From positions 26,960-77,172 of the forward strand of contig NZ_AOJD01000002.1 in NCBI RefSeq assembly GCF_000337415.1: DNA of 50,213 nt, read 5' to 3'. The DNA is from Halorubrum tebenquichense DSM 14210 (GTDB taxonomy: Archaea; Halobacteriota; Halobacteria; Halobacteriales; Haloferacaceae). The position numbers were made by a program, and so were the translations under genes. The notes below the pieces were generated by a model. That model was not told the DNA's origin, did no database searches, and worked only from the letters and a program-made list of their open reading frames with translations. Of the stretch, positions 1 to 8,502 are shown one piece after another. Positions within the stretch are counted from its first letter, which is position 1. Every line of letters begins with the position of its first letter.

Positions 1-825
1 GAAGTGGGCATCGTGGCGCGAAAGGGCAGCGAGCGGGCGGCGTCGCTCGCGGCGACGCTCAGAGACGTCGTCGTCGACGCGGGCGAGGCGGTCTGGCTCG
101 ACGAGGAGACCGCCGGGGCGCTCGACGCCGGCGACGACGCCCGCCCGGTCGACGCGTCCGGCGACTGCGACCTGGTCGTCGCCGTCGGCGGCGACGGGAC
201 GTTCCTGTTCGTCGCGCGCAACGCCGGCGACACGCCGATCGTCGGAGTGAACCTCGGGGAGGTCGGCTTCCTCAACGCGGTCCCCCCGAGCGACGCCGCC
301 GCCGCGCTCCGCGCCGAGATCCGGTCGTTCCGCGACGGCGGGTTGGACGTCCGCGAGGCCCCGCGGCTCACCGCCAGCGCGGGCGACTGGACCTCGACGC
401 CGGCCGCGAACGAGGTGGTCGTCCAGGGCGACCGCCGCGGCCCGGGCGGCGGGATCGAGTACGAGGTGCGGGTCGACGGGTCGCGGTACGCCGGCGGGCA
501 CGCCGACGGCGTCCTCGTCGCCACGCCGACGGGGTCGACCGCGTACAACCTCTCCGAGCGCGGGCCGCTGGTCCACCCCGATGTGGACGGGATCGTCGTC
601 AACGAGATGATCGCCGAGGAGGGGATGCCACCGCTCGTGGTGGACACCGACGCGACCGTCACCGTCTCGGTCTCCGACGAGGGAGGCGCGACCGTCGTCA
701 GCGACGGTCGCGACACCGCCTCTCTCGACGGTCCGGCCGAGGTGACCGTCGAGCGGACTGCGCCGCCGATACGGATCGCGGGTCCCCCCTCGGACTTCTT
801 CGAGGCGCTCGGCAAACTGTCGTGA
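1..825 (+). CDS. nadK: NAD kinase (5' end cut by window edge)
   Basis: ATP-dependent NAD kinase, which phosphorylates NAD to NADP in the cytoplasm. The first bases read in frame as E-V-G-I-V-A-R-K-G, the usual beginning of archaeal NAD kinases, so the true start is probably a codon or two outside the window; a GTG at position 4 is the only start inside it. The family signature is clear: the GGDG loop (VAVGGDGTFLFVAR, about residue 60), then NLGEVGFLN, and later TPTGSTAYNLSERGPLVHP, the NAD-contacting conserved region. About 274 residues are present, a normal length. The next gene starts 46 bases downstream on the same strand. Confidence 0.93.
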   Translation, partial: EVGIVARKGSERAASLAATLRDVVVDAGEAVWLDEETAGALDAGDDARPVDASGDCDLVVAVGGDGTFLFVARNAGDTPIVGVNLGEVGFLNAVPPSDAAAALRAEIRSFRDGGLDVREAPRLTASAGDWTSTPAANEVVVQGDRRGPGGGIEYEVRVDGSRYAGGHADGVLVATPTGSTAYNLSERGPLVHPDVDGIVVNEMIAEEGMPPLVVDTDATVTVSVSDEGGATVVSDGRDTASLDGPAEVTVERTAPPIRIAGPPSDFFEALGKLS

Positions 826-871
826 CCCGGACGCGCAAGCTTCAACCCCCGCCCGGTCGGAGCCACCGTCG

Positions 872-1399
872 ATGAACGTTCCGCTGGGGCTGACCCCGTT
901 CGCCGGGCAGTCGCGGACCGAACACGCGCTCGTCCTCGTCGGGGGCGCGTCCGCCTGTCTGATCGGCTACGTCGGGGCGGCCGCGGCGTTCTTCGGGCTG
1001 GCGGCGCTGGGCCACGGGGAGCCGGCCGGTCCACAGCGGGTCGCCGGGGCGTTCGCCTCGCTGGCCTGCTGGGCCTTCTACGCGCTCGCGTTCGTCCGCG
1101 GCAAGGGCGGACCCGTGACCGACGTCGTCGCGTATCCCCTCGCGACGGTGACGGTGGTCCCCTTCGCGTTCCGCTGGATCGCTTTCGGCCCGGCGTGGGA
1201 CGCGCTCGCCGACCGGGTCGGCTTCTTCCTCCTCCGGCCCGCGCTGTTCGTCGACGCCGCCGTCCACGTCCTCCCGGGGCTCGTCCTGTGCGCCGGGGTC
1301 CTGACCGCGTGGGCGAGCCTGCTGGGCGAGGAGGCCGTCGCGGCGTGGCAGCGCGAACACCTCTCGGAGCCGTTCCGGGCGGCGTTCGTCGAGGAGTGA
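872..1399 (+). CDS. Haloarchaeal integral membrane protein, unknown function
   Basis: A 175-residue protein with four hydrophobic stretches, at roughly residues 22-45, 58-72, 80-100 and 112-150, and short acidic ends (it ends AAFVEE). I do not recognise a named domain. It starts with ATG 46 bases after the NAD kinase gene and is followed 45 bases later by another membrane protein gene on the same strand. A weak AT-rich element lies around 836-846. Coding is supported by strong third-position G/C bias and by the absence of a better frame. It probably sits in the cytoplasmic membrane; no function can be inferred from context. Confidence 0.7.
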   Translation: MNVPLGLTPFAGQSRTEHALVLVGGASACLIGYVGAAAAFFGLAALGHGEPAGPQRVAGAFASLACWAFYALAFVRGKGGPVTDVVAYPLATVTVVPFAFRWIAFGPAWDALADRVGFFLLRPALFVDAAVHVLPGLVLCAGVLTAWASLLGEEAVAAWQREHLSEPFRAAFVEE

Positions 1400-1414
1400 G
1401 CGCGACCCACAAAG

Positions 1415-1422
1415 CGTTTACC
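1415..1422 (+). promoter_or_regulatory. TATA element of the TVP38-like gene
   Basis: CGTTTACC, centred about 27 bases upstream of the GTG at 1445, the spacing expected for a leaderless haloarchaeal transcript. This supports the chosen start and shows the gene can be transcribed independently of the gene before it. Confidence 0.45.
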
Positions 1423-1444
1423 GGACGCCCGCCGACGCGGGAGC

Positions 1445-2140
1445 GTGAATCGCCGGTCGACGGTCGGGCGGTACGCGGTCGCGGGCGTCGTCGTCGCCGC
1501 GCTGGCGGCGCTCGCGCTCGCGGCGTCCCCCGAGGCCGCGCTCTCGCGGCTCCGGTGGCTCGCGGACGACCCGGTCCGGTTCGGGGTCGCCGTCGTCGCG
1601 CTCGCCGCCGTCAGACCCCTCCTCGCGTGGCCGACGACCCTCCTCGCCGTCGCCGTCGGCTTCGGGTACGGCTGGGTTGGGGTCCCGCTCGCGCTCGCGG
1701 TCGTCGTCGCCACCTCCCTCCCGCCGTACGCGCTCGCCCGGGCGGGGCGGCTCCGGCTCCGTGATTCGACGGGGGACCGCGGAGAGTCCGGACTCGCCGA
1801 CCGGTTCTGTCGCGCGGGCGAACGCTTCGCGGCGGAGTCGGGGAGCGTGCGCGCCGTGACCGGAACTCGCCTGCTGCCGCTCCCCTCCGACGCGGTGACG
1901 GTCGGGGCCGCGGCCGCCGGCGTCGGAACCCGGTCGTTCCTGGTCGGCACCGCGCTCGGCGAACTGCCGTGGGTCCTCTGCGGGGTCGCGGTCGGCGTCT
2001 CGCTCGACCGTCTCGCCGCGACCGGCGGGTCGCTCGTCGACCCGACCGCGATACTCGGGATGGCCGCGGTGGGGGCGCTGGTGCTCGCCGGGCCGCTCTA
2101 CCGGACCCTCGTCGCCTCCGACGCGGCGGCCTCGGCCTGA
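1445..2140 (+). CDS. TVP38/TMEM64 (VTT domain, DedA-like) membrane protein
   Basis: A 231-residue membrane protein of the VTT/SNARE-associated family. Visible features are an N-terminal hydrophobic helix (residues 8-28), then the family core LLAWPTTLLAVAVGFGYGW with LPPYALAR, and the second conserved block with the sequence GTRLLPLPSDAVTVGAAAAG (about residues 139-158), where a Pro-containing re-entrant helix is expected. Further helices follow near residues 165-185 and 200-222. Members are thought to act in lipid or small-solute movement across membranes; no substrate can be assigned. The GTG start at 1445 has a TATA-like element 27 bases upstream, suggesting a leaderless transcript. Confidence 0.78.
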   Translation: MNRRSTVGRYAVAGVVVAALAALALAASPEAALSRLRWLADDPVRFGVAVVALAAVRPLLAWPTTLLAVAVGFGYGWVGVPLALAVVVATSLPPYALARAGRLRLRDSTGDRGESGLADRFCRAGERFAAESGSVRAVTGTRLLPLPSDAVTVGAAAAGVGTRSFLVGTALGELPWVLCGVAVGVSLDRLAATGGSLVDPTAILGMAAVGALVLAGPLYRTLVASDAAASA

Positions 2141-2433
2141 CGGGGTTCGACAAGCGGTCCGAGGAGGCGGCGTGCGGACTGCAGCGAGATGTCACTACGG
2201 GAAACGGAGCGGGAGAAAAGTGGATCGCCGCGAATCGCGAAGAACGGAGACCGCCCGAGCGTGTCGCGCGGGCGATCGTGCGGGTCGTGTGCCTCTGACC
2301 CTCGACGCGGGGACCGACCGCGACGCAGCGCGCACTCCCCCGGTCCCCGAACCCCGGGAACCGAAACCCAGCCCTGACCCCGAAGCCGCGGCGCGGCCGC
2401 GGCTCCAACGGGGGACCGGGGGAACGCGCCGCG
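2141..2433. other. Gene-free interval
   Basis: Between the convergent TVP38-like gene and the DUF4382 gene. A 62-codon frame from 2189 is Arg/Ser/Pro-rich with no recognisable features, and I do not accept it as a gene. No clear promoter, repeat or RNA gene is seen. Confidence 0.4.
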
Positions 2434-3162
2434 TCAGGCGTCGGAGGTGTTGCCGTCGCCCGACTCGGAGTCGTCCGAGTCCTCCGAGTCCTCGGTCTCG
2501 CTGTACTCGACTTCGATCCCGCTCGGCACCGGGCGGAGGAGGTACCGACCGTTCCCCCGAAGCACCGGCGCGAAGTCCGCGGTGAACGTCGTCTGGGTGT
2601 TCTCCCGGATCTCGAACGCCTCGTTGAACTTCAGCGGCGCGTTGCCGGGGAGGTCGACGGTCGCCTCGCCGCCGTCGGTGAGCGTCCCGTCGGCCGCGGA
2701 CACGTCGAGCTGGAGGTACGGGTACTCCCCGGTCTCCAGTTCGCGCTCGTCGATCAGCTGGGTCTCCCCGTTCTGGAGCTCGACGAGGTCGGCCTCCTGC
2801 GGCTCGTCGAACTCGAAGTACTCGCGACCGGCGGGAGCGTCCTCGCCGTCGTCGGTCTCGTTACCGCCGTCCGTCTCGTTGCCGTCTGCGTCGTCGCTCC
2901 CGTCGTCGGTCTCGTTCCCGCCGTCGTCGCTGCCCTCCGACTCCGGCTCGGCCCCCTCCGGCCCGAGCCAGAACCCCTCGACGGTGACGACGAGCGACTC
3001 GAAGTCGCCGATGTCGGCGGGCTGGTCGGTCACCCGCGTCGCGAGCGTGCCGGTCGCGCGACCGACGCAGCCGGCGAGTCCGACGGAGCCGAGCGCGGCG
3101 ACGCCGGTCGCACGCAGGTACGTCCGCCGGTCGACGTCGAGGTCGGGCGTTCGGTCCGTCAC
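2434..3162 (-). CDS. Tat-exported lipoprotein with DUF4382 domain and acidic NET-rich loop
   Basis: A 242-residue lipoprotein. The N-terminus has a twin-arginine motif (DRRTYLRA, residues 11-18), a hydrophobic core and the lipobox GLAGC (Cys near residue 32), so it should be Tat-exported and lipid-anchored on the outer face. The mature part matches DUF4382: a first strand with FESLVVTVEGFWLGPEG, then ADLVELQNGETQLIDERELETGEYPYLQLDVS, and a C-terminal strand with FTADFAPVLR. An insert near residues 75-112 is almost entirely Asp, Glu, Gly and Asn and carries three N-E-T sequons, possible N-glycosylation sites. The start is one base from the stop of the upstream small secreted protein gene, so the two are very likely co-transcribed. 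Confidence 0.8.
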   Translation of the reverse strand: MTDRTPDLDVDRRTYLRATGVAALGSVGLAGCVGRATGTLATRVTDQPADIGDFESLVVTVEGFWLGPEGAEPESEGSDDGGNETDDGSDDADGNETDGGNETDDGEDAPAGREYFEFDEPQEADLVELQNGETQLIDERELETGEYPYLQLDVSAADGTLTDGGEATVDLPGNAPLKFNEAFEIRENTQTTFTADFAPVLRGNGRYLLRPVPSGIEVEYSETEDSEDSDDSESGDGNTSDA

Positions 3163-3163
3163 G

Positions 3164-3466
3164 TTACGCCCCCTCCTCGTCCGCGTCGTCTCCGCCGGAC
3201 GCGTCCCCGTCGGCGGAACCGTTGCCGGCGATGTCGCTCACCGTGTCACCGAGGTCGTCGACGCCGCCGGAGAGGAACTCGTTCACGCTACTCAGCAGGT
3301 CGCCGACGAAGTCCGGGACCTGGTCCGGGAGGTCGCTCGGCGGTCCCGCGTCGCCGGGCGCGTCGCCCGGACCGGGAGCCGCCGCGACGGCACCGGCGGC
3401 CGCGCCGGTCCCGATCAGTACCACCGCGGCGATGGCCGCTATCAGCGTGGTTCGGATGGCGTTCAT
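3164..3466 (-). CDS. Small secreted acidic protein, unknown
   Basis: About 100 residues. It has a Sec-type signal peptide (hydrophobic segment with TTLIAAIAAVVLIG, then small residues to AVAAAPGP), a Pro/Gly/Asp-rich stretch, one amphipathic segment (VGDLLSSVNEFLSGGVDD) and a disordered Asp/Gly tail. I chose the ATG at 3466; a GTG at 3478 would add four residues. It lies one base upstream of the DUF4382 lipoprotein gene, so the pair probably forms an operon of cell-surface proteins. TATA-like sequence lies upstream, near 3525-3545 on this strand. No family is recognised. Confidence 0.6.
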   Translation of the reverse strand: MNAIRTTLIAAIAAVVLIGTGAAAGAVAAAPGPGDAPGDAGPPSDLPDQVPDFVGDLLSSVNEFLSGGVDDLGDTVSDIAGNGSADGDASGGDDADEEGA

Positions 3467-3549
3467 TGCGATTCCCACTCGGACCCGGACCTACTTCAAT
3501 GGCGCAAGCCGTTCAGCCGAATTACGCCCAATTTTACCCGGTTTAAGCG

Positions 3550-3590
3550 CCGGGAGACGGCTCAAGAGCCGCGATCGGTGAATCTCCCGG
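3550..3590. other. Nested inverted repeat (possible structured element)
   Basis: Outer arms CCGGGAGA (3550-3557) and TCTCCCGG (3583-3590) enclose a tight inner hairpin, CGGCTC (3558-3563) and GAGCCG (3566-3571). It lies between the end of aspS and the start of the small secreted protein gene, both on the minus strand. It could be the aspS transcription terminator, a structured leader, or a protein site. A TATA-like TTATAAAA lies just beyond it (3606-3613). Confidence 0.4.
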
Positions 3591-3741
3591 GAATCGGTAC
3601 GATCCATTATAAAAGAACGAGCGAAGCGCCCGCGGCCCGCGGCGGGGTGCGGACCGCGTCAGAACGGCGATTCGTCGCGTGCGCGACCCGGCTCGTGGCT
3701 CGGTCCGACCGGGGTTCGACCCGACGGGCCGGTCGCCGCGG

Positions 3742-5046
3742 TCAGGGCTCCAGCCGGTTCGGGTCGCGCGGGAACATGATCGCCTCCTTGATGTTGTCGA
3801 GGTCGGCGACCTTCTGGACGAGGCGGTCGATGCCCAGCCCGTAGCCGCCGTGCGGGGGCGTCCCGTAGCTCAGCGCCTCGATGTAGAACTCGAAGTTCGC
3901 GGTCTCGACGCCCTCCTCCTCCATGACTTCGACCATGCGCTCGACGTCGTGTTCGCGCTGGCCGCCCGAGGAGAGCTCCTGACCCTTGTAGATGAGGTCG
4001 AACTTCCGCGAGGCGATGTCGTCCTCGGGGACGTCCTGCATGTAGTAGAACTTCTCGTCGGGGTAGCCGACGACGAAGAACGCCGGGTGGCCCTGCTCCT
4101 CGAAGTGTTCGCCCAGCAGCTTCTCGCCCTTCGTGTCGAGGTCGGTCGGGTCGTCCGGGAAGTGCCCGTACTCGGTTTCGAGGATGTCGAGCGCCTCGTC
4201 GAAGGTGATCCGCGGGAAGTCGTCCTCCGGCACGTCGAGGTCGACGTCGAGGAGGTCGAGCTCGCGCTCGGCGTTCTCGGCGACCTCGCGGAGCGCGTAC
4301 CGAAGCGACTCCTCCTGCACGTCCATCACGTCGTCGTGGTCGTCGACGTACGCCAGTTCCACGTCGAACATCGCGATCTCGGAGACGTGGCGAGAGGTCG
4401 CGAAGTCCTCCGCGCGGAACGCGGTCCCCGTCTCGTAGACGGCCTCGTAGCCGGAGGCCATCAGCATCTGCTTGTACAGCTGCGGGCTCTGCGAGAGGAA
4501 GGCGTCCTGGTTGTAGTAGAGGATCGGGAACAGCTCCGCGCCGCCCTCCGCGCCGCCCTTCGAGATGAGCGGCGTCTTGATGTCGACGAACCCCTCGTCG
4601 TCGAACCACTCCTCCATCGCGGTGATGAGCTCGGAGCGGAGCGTGAACACCGCGAGCGTCTCCGGCTTCCGGAGGTCGAGCGCGCGGTTGTCGAGGCGGG
4701 TCGAGAGGTCGACCTCGATGTCCTTCGAGATCTCCAGCGGGAGCGGGGAGTCCGCCTCGTCGATGACCTCGTACTCCGTGGGCGCGATCTCGACGCCGCC
4801 GGGGGCCTGATCGCTCTCCAGCGGTTCGCCGGCGACGCGGACGACGTCCTCGGCTCCGACGTCCTGAACGGCCTCGAACAGCTCCGGCTCGCGCTCCTCT
4901 TTGAACACGATCTGGATGAGGCCCTCGCGGTCGCGCACGATGAGGAAGACCAGCCCACCGAGGTCGCGGATCTCGTGGACGTGGCCGGCGATGGCGACCT
5001 CGTCCGCGTCCGGTTCGACGTCCGACGTGTGAATGCGGTCGATCAT
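3742..5046 (-). CDS. aspS: Aspartyl-tRNA synthetase
   Basis: Class IIb aminoacyl-tRNA synthetase that charges tRNA-Asp (archaeal enzymes often also tRNA-Asn) with aspartate; cytoplasmic. It has 434 residues, the usual archaeal length without the bacterial insertion domain. An N-terminal OB-fold anticodon-binding domain (about 1-100) carries [15 protein letters not shown]. The catalytic core shows motif 1 ([21 protein letters not shown]), the AEGGAELF loop, motif 2 ([19 protein letters not shown]) and motif 3 ([11 protein letters not shown] near the C-terminus). The reading frame stays open 77 codons further upstream, but homology begins at M-I-D-R-I-H (ATG at 5046), and the upstream codons have no synthetase features. 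A TATA-like AAACCTATG lies about 40 bases upstream of this start. Confidence 0.96.
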   Translation of the reverse strand: MIDRIHTSDVEPDADEVAIAGHVHEIRDLGGLVFLIVRDREGLIQIVFKEEREPELFEAVQDVGAEDVVRVAGEPLESDQAPGGVEIAPTEYEVIDEADSPLPLEISKDIEVDLSTRLDNRALDLRKPETLAVFTLRSELITAMEEWFDDEGFVDIKTPLISKGGAEGGAELFPILYYNQDAFLSQSPQLYKQMLMASGYEAVYETGTAFRAEDFATSRHVSEIAMFDVELAYVDDHDDVMDVQEESLRYALREVAENAERELDLLDVDLDVPEDDFPRITFDEALDILETEYGHFPDDPTDLDTKGEKLLGEHFEEQGHPAFFVVGYPDEKFYYMQDVPEDDIASRKFDLIYKGQELSSGGQREHDVERMVEVMEEEGVETANFEFYIEALSYGTPPHGGYGLGIDRLVQKVADLDNIKEAIMFPRDPNRLEP

Positions 5047-5608
5047 GGAGACGGGTGTTACGGCAAACTGGTCGGGCGGTCGGCATAGGTTTGTCGTCTC
5101 GCCGTCGACGGAACCCGACGGCTGTGGCCGTCTCGAACGCGTTCTCGGCCAGGTCAGCTCGCGCGCACTACCCGTGCCATGCGCTGGCATGACCAACGTA
5201 ATTTTAATAGGAAACCCGTTCAGGATGTGGTCAACGGCGCAGAACGCGCCGCCGGAGCCCCAAATGACCCGTTCCATCCGCTCGACGCTCGCTCGGTCCG
5301 CGAGCGTCGCGTTCCTCGGGTGGACGGGTATCGGCTACGGGACTCCGGACCCACGGTCCGTCCGCCCGACCGCGTGACGCGCGTCGGCTGGGGAGGTTTC
5401 CCCGCGGGACGGACCAGACCCCCGTTCTCTCCAGCCGTCGCTGTCCGTCACGCGCGTCGAGCCGCGACCGTGTCCCTCGCGGGCGTCGGCCGACGACTCC
5501 TCGTCGTCGCCCGGCGCTCGGGGACGCGGACCCGCGGAGGCGGCCGGTCACGGCGACCGGTCGCTCCGCGACGCCGTCCGCGCCGCGTTCGACTCGCGGC
5601 GAGGGAGT
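5047..5608. other. Gene-poor interval upstream of aspS
   Basis: About 560 bases between two divergent genes. It holds a likely aspS promoter (AAACCTATG near 5087-5095, read on the minus strand), a palindrome TGCCATGCGCTGGCA at 5176-5190, and an AT-rich element TTTAATA at 5203-5209. A 50-codon frame at 5225-5377 on the plus strand starts shortly after this element and has GC-rich third positions (contains [15 protein letters not shown]). It could be a small membrane-linked protein, but I cannot support it further. The rest shows no RNA gene or repeat. Confidence 0.35.
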
Positions 5609-5941
5609 ATGGCAGCAGCCGACCACACGCCGTCCGTCGAGGCGACGGTCTCCGTCCGCGTCTCCGAGGCGGCGGCCGGCGACCTCGTCGCCGGCGCGCG
5701 AGCACAGATCGAACGAATCGACGGCATCAGCGTCGAGGAGCTGGAGATCGCCGGGTTACAGCCCGGCCTGAACGATACCACCGTCGAGGCCGTCGCGACC
5801 CTCGCGGTCGACGAGGCGGCCCGCGTCGCGGACGCGGCCGTCGATCCCGAGGCGGTCGCCCCGGAACTGGTCGCCGACCGGCTCGCCGACGGGTTCGGCG
5901 TCGACCCCGAGCGCGTCGAGCGGGTCGACCCACCCGACTGA
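5609..5941 (+). CDS. Small acidic protein, unknown function
   Basis: A 110-residue protein with alternating beta-strand and helix patterns: VEATVSVRVSEAAAGDLVAGARAQIERID, then VEELEIAGLQPG, TTVEAVATLAVDEA and a helical region ending in a Pro/Asp tail. There are no Cys residues and no membrane segment. A good purine-rich ribosome site (GAGGGAG) sits just before the ATG at 5609. It converges with larC 41 bases downstream. The size and two-strand/helix pattern recall small ferredoxin-like folds, including KEOPS Pcc1, but the sequence does not match haloarchaeal Pcc1 as I know it. Function unassigned. Confidence 0.6.
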   Translation: MAAADHTPSVEATVSVRVSEAAAGDLVAGARAQIERIDGISVEELEIAGLQPGLNDTTVEAVATLAVDEAARVADAAVDPEAVAPELVADRLADGFGVDPERVERVDPPD

Positions 5942-5982
5942 CGGGGCGGTCGCGTCCGCCTCCGCCTCCTCGTCCCGTCCCG

Positions 5983-7389
5983 CTACTTGTCGCTTAGTCG
6001 TTCCCGAACGGCGTTCTCGGCCCGCCGGAGCACCTCGCGGACCGGGAGGCCGGTCGCCTCCGCGACCGCGGCCGCGTCGTCGTACTCCCCGCTGAGGTCG
6101 TACACGTCGCCCTCCGTCGTCGAGGCGACCTTCACGGCCACCTCGTGGGTCTCGCCGTGGACGCGGAGCGTCGCCGTCTCGAACTCGCGCTCGGCGATCC
6201 AGCGGTGGCTCGCACCGGACTGGCGCACCCCGAGCGTACCGGTCTCGCGGGCGAGGCGCTCGGCGACCGCCGCCGCGTCGTCCGGCTTACAGATCACCTT
6301 CACGAGGTGCCCGGGCCGCGACTTCTTCATCGTCGTCGGAACGATCGTCACGTCCCGCGCGCCGGCGCGAGAGAGGGTTTCCTGAAGCCCGCCGAGGACC
6401 TCGGGGGCGGCGTCGTCGAGGTTCGTCTCCAAGACGGCGACGTCGTCGTGGACGAGCGCCTCTTCGGCCTCACCGCTCGCTTCGTCCGCTTCCCCTCCGT
6501 CACCGACGAGCGCGCGGAGGGCGTTCGGGTGTCGATCGAAGTCGGCGTCGCCGGCCCCGTAGCCCGCCCGCTCGACCGAGACGTCCGGCACCGCGTCGAC
6601 GCCCTCGGCGACCGCGCCGAGGATCGCCGCGCCGGTCGGCGTCAGCAGTTCGCGGTCGATCGGGCCGCCGACGATCCGGAAGTCGGCGCGGGTCGCGATC
6701 TCCGTCGTCGCGGGTGCCGGGACGGGGTAGGTCCCGTGGCTCATCTCCACGGTGCCGCCGCCGGCGGCGACCGGGGTCGTGACCACGCGCTCCGGGTCGA
6801 GGTCGGCGAGGAGCAGCGCCGCGCCGACCACGTCGGCGATCGCGTCGTCCGCGCCCACCTCGTGGAAGTGCGTCTCGTCGAGGTCGGTGCCGTGGACCGA
6901 CGCCTCCGCGCGCCCGAGCAGTTCGAAGGCGTCGAGGGCGGTCGACTCGACCGCTTCGGGGAGGGCCATCGACTCGACGAGGTCGACTACCTCCGAGTAA
7001 CTGCGGTGGACGCCGGCCCCTTCGGCGTGTGTGTGGTCGTCAGCGTGGTCGTGGGAGTGGTCGTGAGAGTGACCGTCGGCGTGGTCGTGGGAGTGGTCGT
7101 CAGCGTGGTCGTGCGAGTGACCGTCGGCGTGGTCGTGTAAATGCCCCTCAGCGTCCCCGGATCCGTCTCCTCGCTCATCGCGGACGCCGTCGCCGCCGCC
7201 GTCGTCGACGAGCACGTCGACGGCCGTCGCCCGGATCCCGCTTTTCGTCGTCTCCCCGATCTCGTACCGGACCGGAAGCCGATCGCTCACGGGGCGGAGG
7301 ACGTCGGGGTCGGCACCCGCCGCGATCAGCGCGGCGCAGATCATGTCGCCGGCGGCACCGGTCCGGCCGTCGAAGACGAGGGTTCGCAT
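5983..7389 (-). CDS. larC: LarC-type nickel insertion protein with His-rich loop
   Basis: Homologue of LarC, the CTP-dependent cyclometallase that inserts nickel into the pincer (NPN) cofactor of lactate racemase-like enzymes; cytoplasmic. The 468-residue product starts MRTLVFDGRTGAAGDMICAAL, the conserved N-terminus. The frame is open 102 codons further upstream, but only from ATG 7389 is there homology. Other family blocks are DETHFHEVGADDAIADVVG, the segment with TPTGAAILGA, and VLETNLDDAAPEVLGG with TTMKKSRPGHLVKVICKP. In some bacteria larC is split by a programmed frameshift; here it is one frame. A loop of about 45 residues made of His, Asp, Ser, Gly and Ala lies near residues 80-125, a likely metal reservoir. 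larB, larE and a racemase are not in the window, so the client enzyme is unknown. Confidence 0.88.
   Translation of the reverse strand: MRTLVFDGRTGAAGDMICAALIAAGADPDVLRPVSDRLPVRYEIGETTKSGIRATAVDVLVDDGGGDGVRDERGDGSGDAEGHLHDHADGHSHDHADDHSHDHADGHSHDHSHDHADDHTHAEGAGVHRSYSEVVDLVESMALPEAVESTALDAFELLGRAEASVHGTDLDETHFHEVGADDAIADVVGAALLLADLDPERVVTTPVAAGGGTVEMSHGTYPVPAPATTEIATRADFRIVGGPIDRELLTPTGAAILGAVAEGVDAVPDVSVERAGYGAGDADFDRHPNALRALVGDGGEADEASGEAEEALVHDDVAVLETNLDDAAPEVLGGLQETLSRAGARDVTIVPTTMKKSRPGHLVKVICKPDDAAAVAERLARETGTLGVRQSGASHRWIAEREFETATLRVHGETHEVAVKVASTTEGDVYDLSGEYDDAAAVAEATGLPVREVLRRAENAVRERLSDK
7026..7140 (-). repeat. Tandem degenerate repeat coding the His-rich loop of LarC
   Basis: Imperfect tandem copies of short units with GTGGTCGTG and GAGTGGTCG (plus-strand reading), encoding runs such as HADGHSHDHADDHSHDH on the minus strand. 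Copies differ mostly at third positions. The length probably varies between strains by slippage or recombination. It is in frame throughout. Confidence 0.75.
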
Positions 7390-7546
7390 GGCGTACCGCA
7401 GGCCAGCCGGGGACAAATACCCCCTGATCGGCGGGGCCCGAACGCGCCCCGATCGGGGGTTCGTCAGGCCGCCGTCGGTCGACGTTGTCGGTCGAAGTTG
7501 TCGGTCGGATGAAAACCCATAATACGGCAGGTTGACACCGGTGGGT

Positions 7547-8230
7547 ATGTCTCCCTCCACGGCCGGAACGGCCGGGGCTGCCCTCGGGGCGCTCGCCGCG
7601 CTCGTCGCCATCGGTCCCGGCCTCCGGACCGCGATCGCACACCGCGAGAGCGACAACGGCCTCTCGTTCGGCGTCCTCGCTATCGGGGTCGCCATCTGGG
7701 GCGGGACGGCGGCGTTCCGCCCGTTCTCTCCGGAGCCGATGGCGCAGGCGTACTTCTACCTCCTCTCGCTGATCGGGGCGTCGGTGGCCGCACTGGGGTG
7801 GTTCCTGTTCGCCAGCACGGCCCACAGCACGCCGGCGACGCTCGGTCACCCCGCGGTGTACGCGGGCGTCGCGCTCGTCGTCGGCGCGGACGTCGGACTG
7901 GTCGTCACGACGCCGGTCCACGGGCTGTACTGGGGCGGCATGGCCGAGACCGCGACCGCCTTCGGCACTAACCCCGTCGTCCCCACGCCCGCCTACTGGG
8001 CGCACACGCTGCTCGTCGCGGGACTGTTCGCGGCGGGCGTGTGGCTGTTCGCGCGGGCGCAGGGCTCTCGTCGCGACCGGCGATACGCCCGGGCGTACGC
8101 GACCTGCGCCGCCGTCGTCGCCGTCGGCGTCGTCGCGAGCAACGTCGCGGTGCCCGGGTCGGGATCGGTGACGCCCGTCGTCGCGTCCGGGCTCCTCGTC
8201 GTCGGCGTCGTTCAGGCCCGTTCGTCGTGA
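7547..8230 (+). CDS. Seven-helix membrane protein resembling histidine-kinase 7TM sensor region
   Basis: A 227-residue protein that is nearly all membrane helices, about seven of them: near residues 8-25, 38-54, 66-86, 96-115, 137-160, 175-190 and 200-220. The layout, with a His/Asp-containing first loop (IAHRESDNGLSFG) and Trp-rich helices (AIWGGTAAFRPFSPEP), resembles the N-terminal 7TM region of haloarchaeal signalling kinases, but no kinase domain follows. I chose the ATG at 7547; GTG 7541 and TTG 7532 are alternatives. It is divergent from larC, with an AT-rich stretch (CCATAATAC) at about 7517-7525 as a promoter candidate. It may be a stand-alone sensor or small transporter; the assignment is tentative. 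Confidence 0.65.
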   Translation: MSPSTAGTAGAALGALAALVAIGPGLRTAIAHRESDNGLSFGVLAIGVAIWGGTAAFRPFSPEPMAQAYFYLLSLIGASVAALGWFLFASTAHSTPATLGHPAVYAGVALVVGADVGLVVTTPVHGLYWGGMAETATAFGTNPVVPTPAYWAHTLLVAGLFAAGVWLFARAQGSRRDRRYARAYATCAAVVAVGVVASNVAVPGSGSVTPVVASGLLVVGVVQARSS

Positions 8231-8502
8231 GCGCACCGGTGGCGTGAGCACATCCGCGCCGTGGGCCCACCCCGTCGTGAGCCCGGCCGCCACCCCGCCT
8301 CACCGCCCCCCTGCGGGTCGTAAAACGAAACGGCGAAAACGCACAGTTACGACGGGGTTTTAAGAGCGGAATCCGTACCGTGCTATATGATCACACAGGT
8401 TGTCGCCGCCGCGCGGCAGTCGGGACGGACCGGCGGTCCCGACACGGGCAACAGGCTTATTCCCGGACCGGGACCAGATACGACCATCCCCCGCGAGGAA
8501 CC

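Noticed and set aside
2447..3844. Ser/Pro-rich plus-strand frame over the DUF4382 gene
   Set aside because: Antisense shadow of the acidic Asp/Gly/Asn loop; no domain or signal.
5609..5941. KEOPS subunit Pcc1
   Set aside because: Size fits, but the characteristic Pcc1 sequence pattern is not present, so I left it as unknown.
7026..7140. CRISPR-like or tandem-repeat noncoding array
   Set aside because: The repeats are in frame, encode His/Asp runs within larC, and have no unique spacers.
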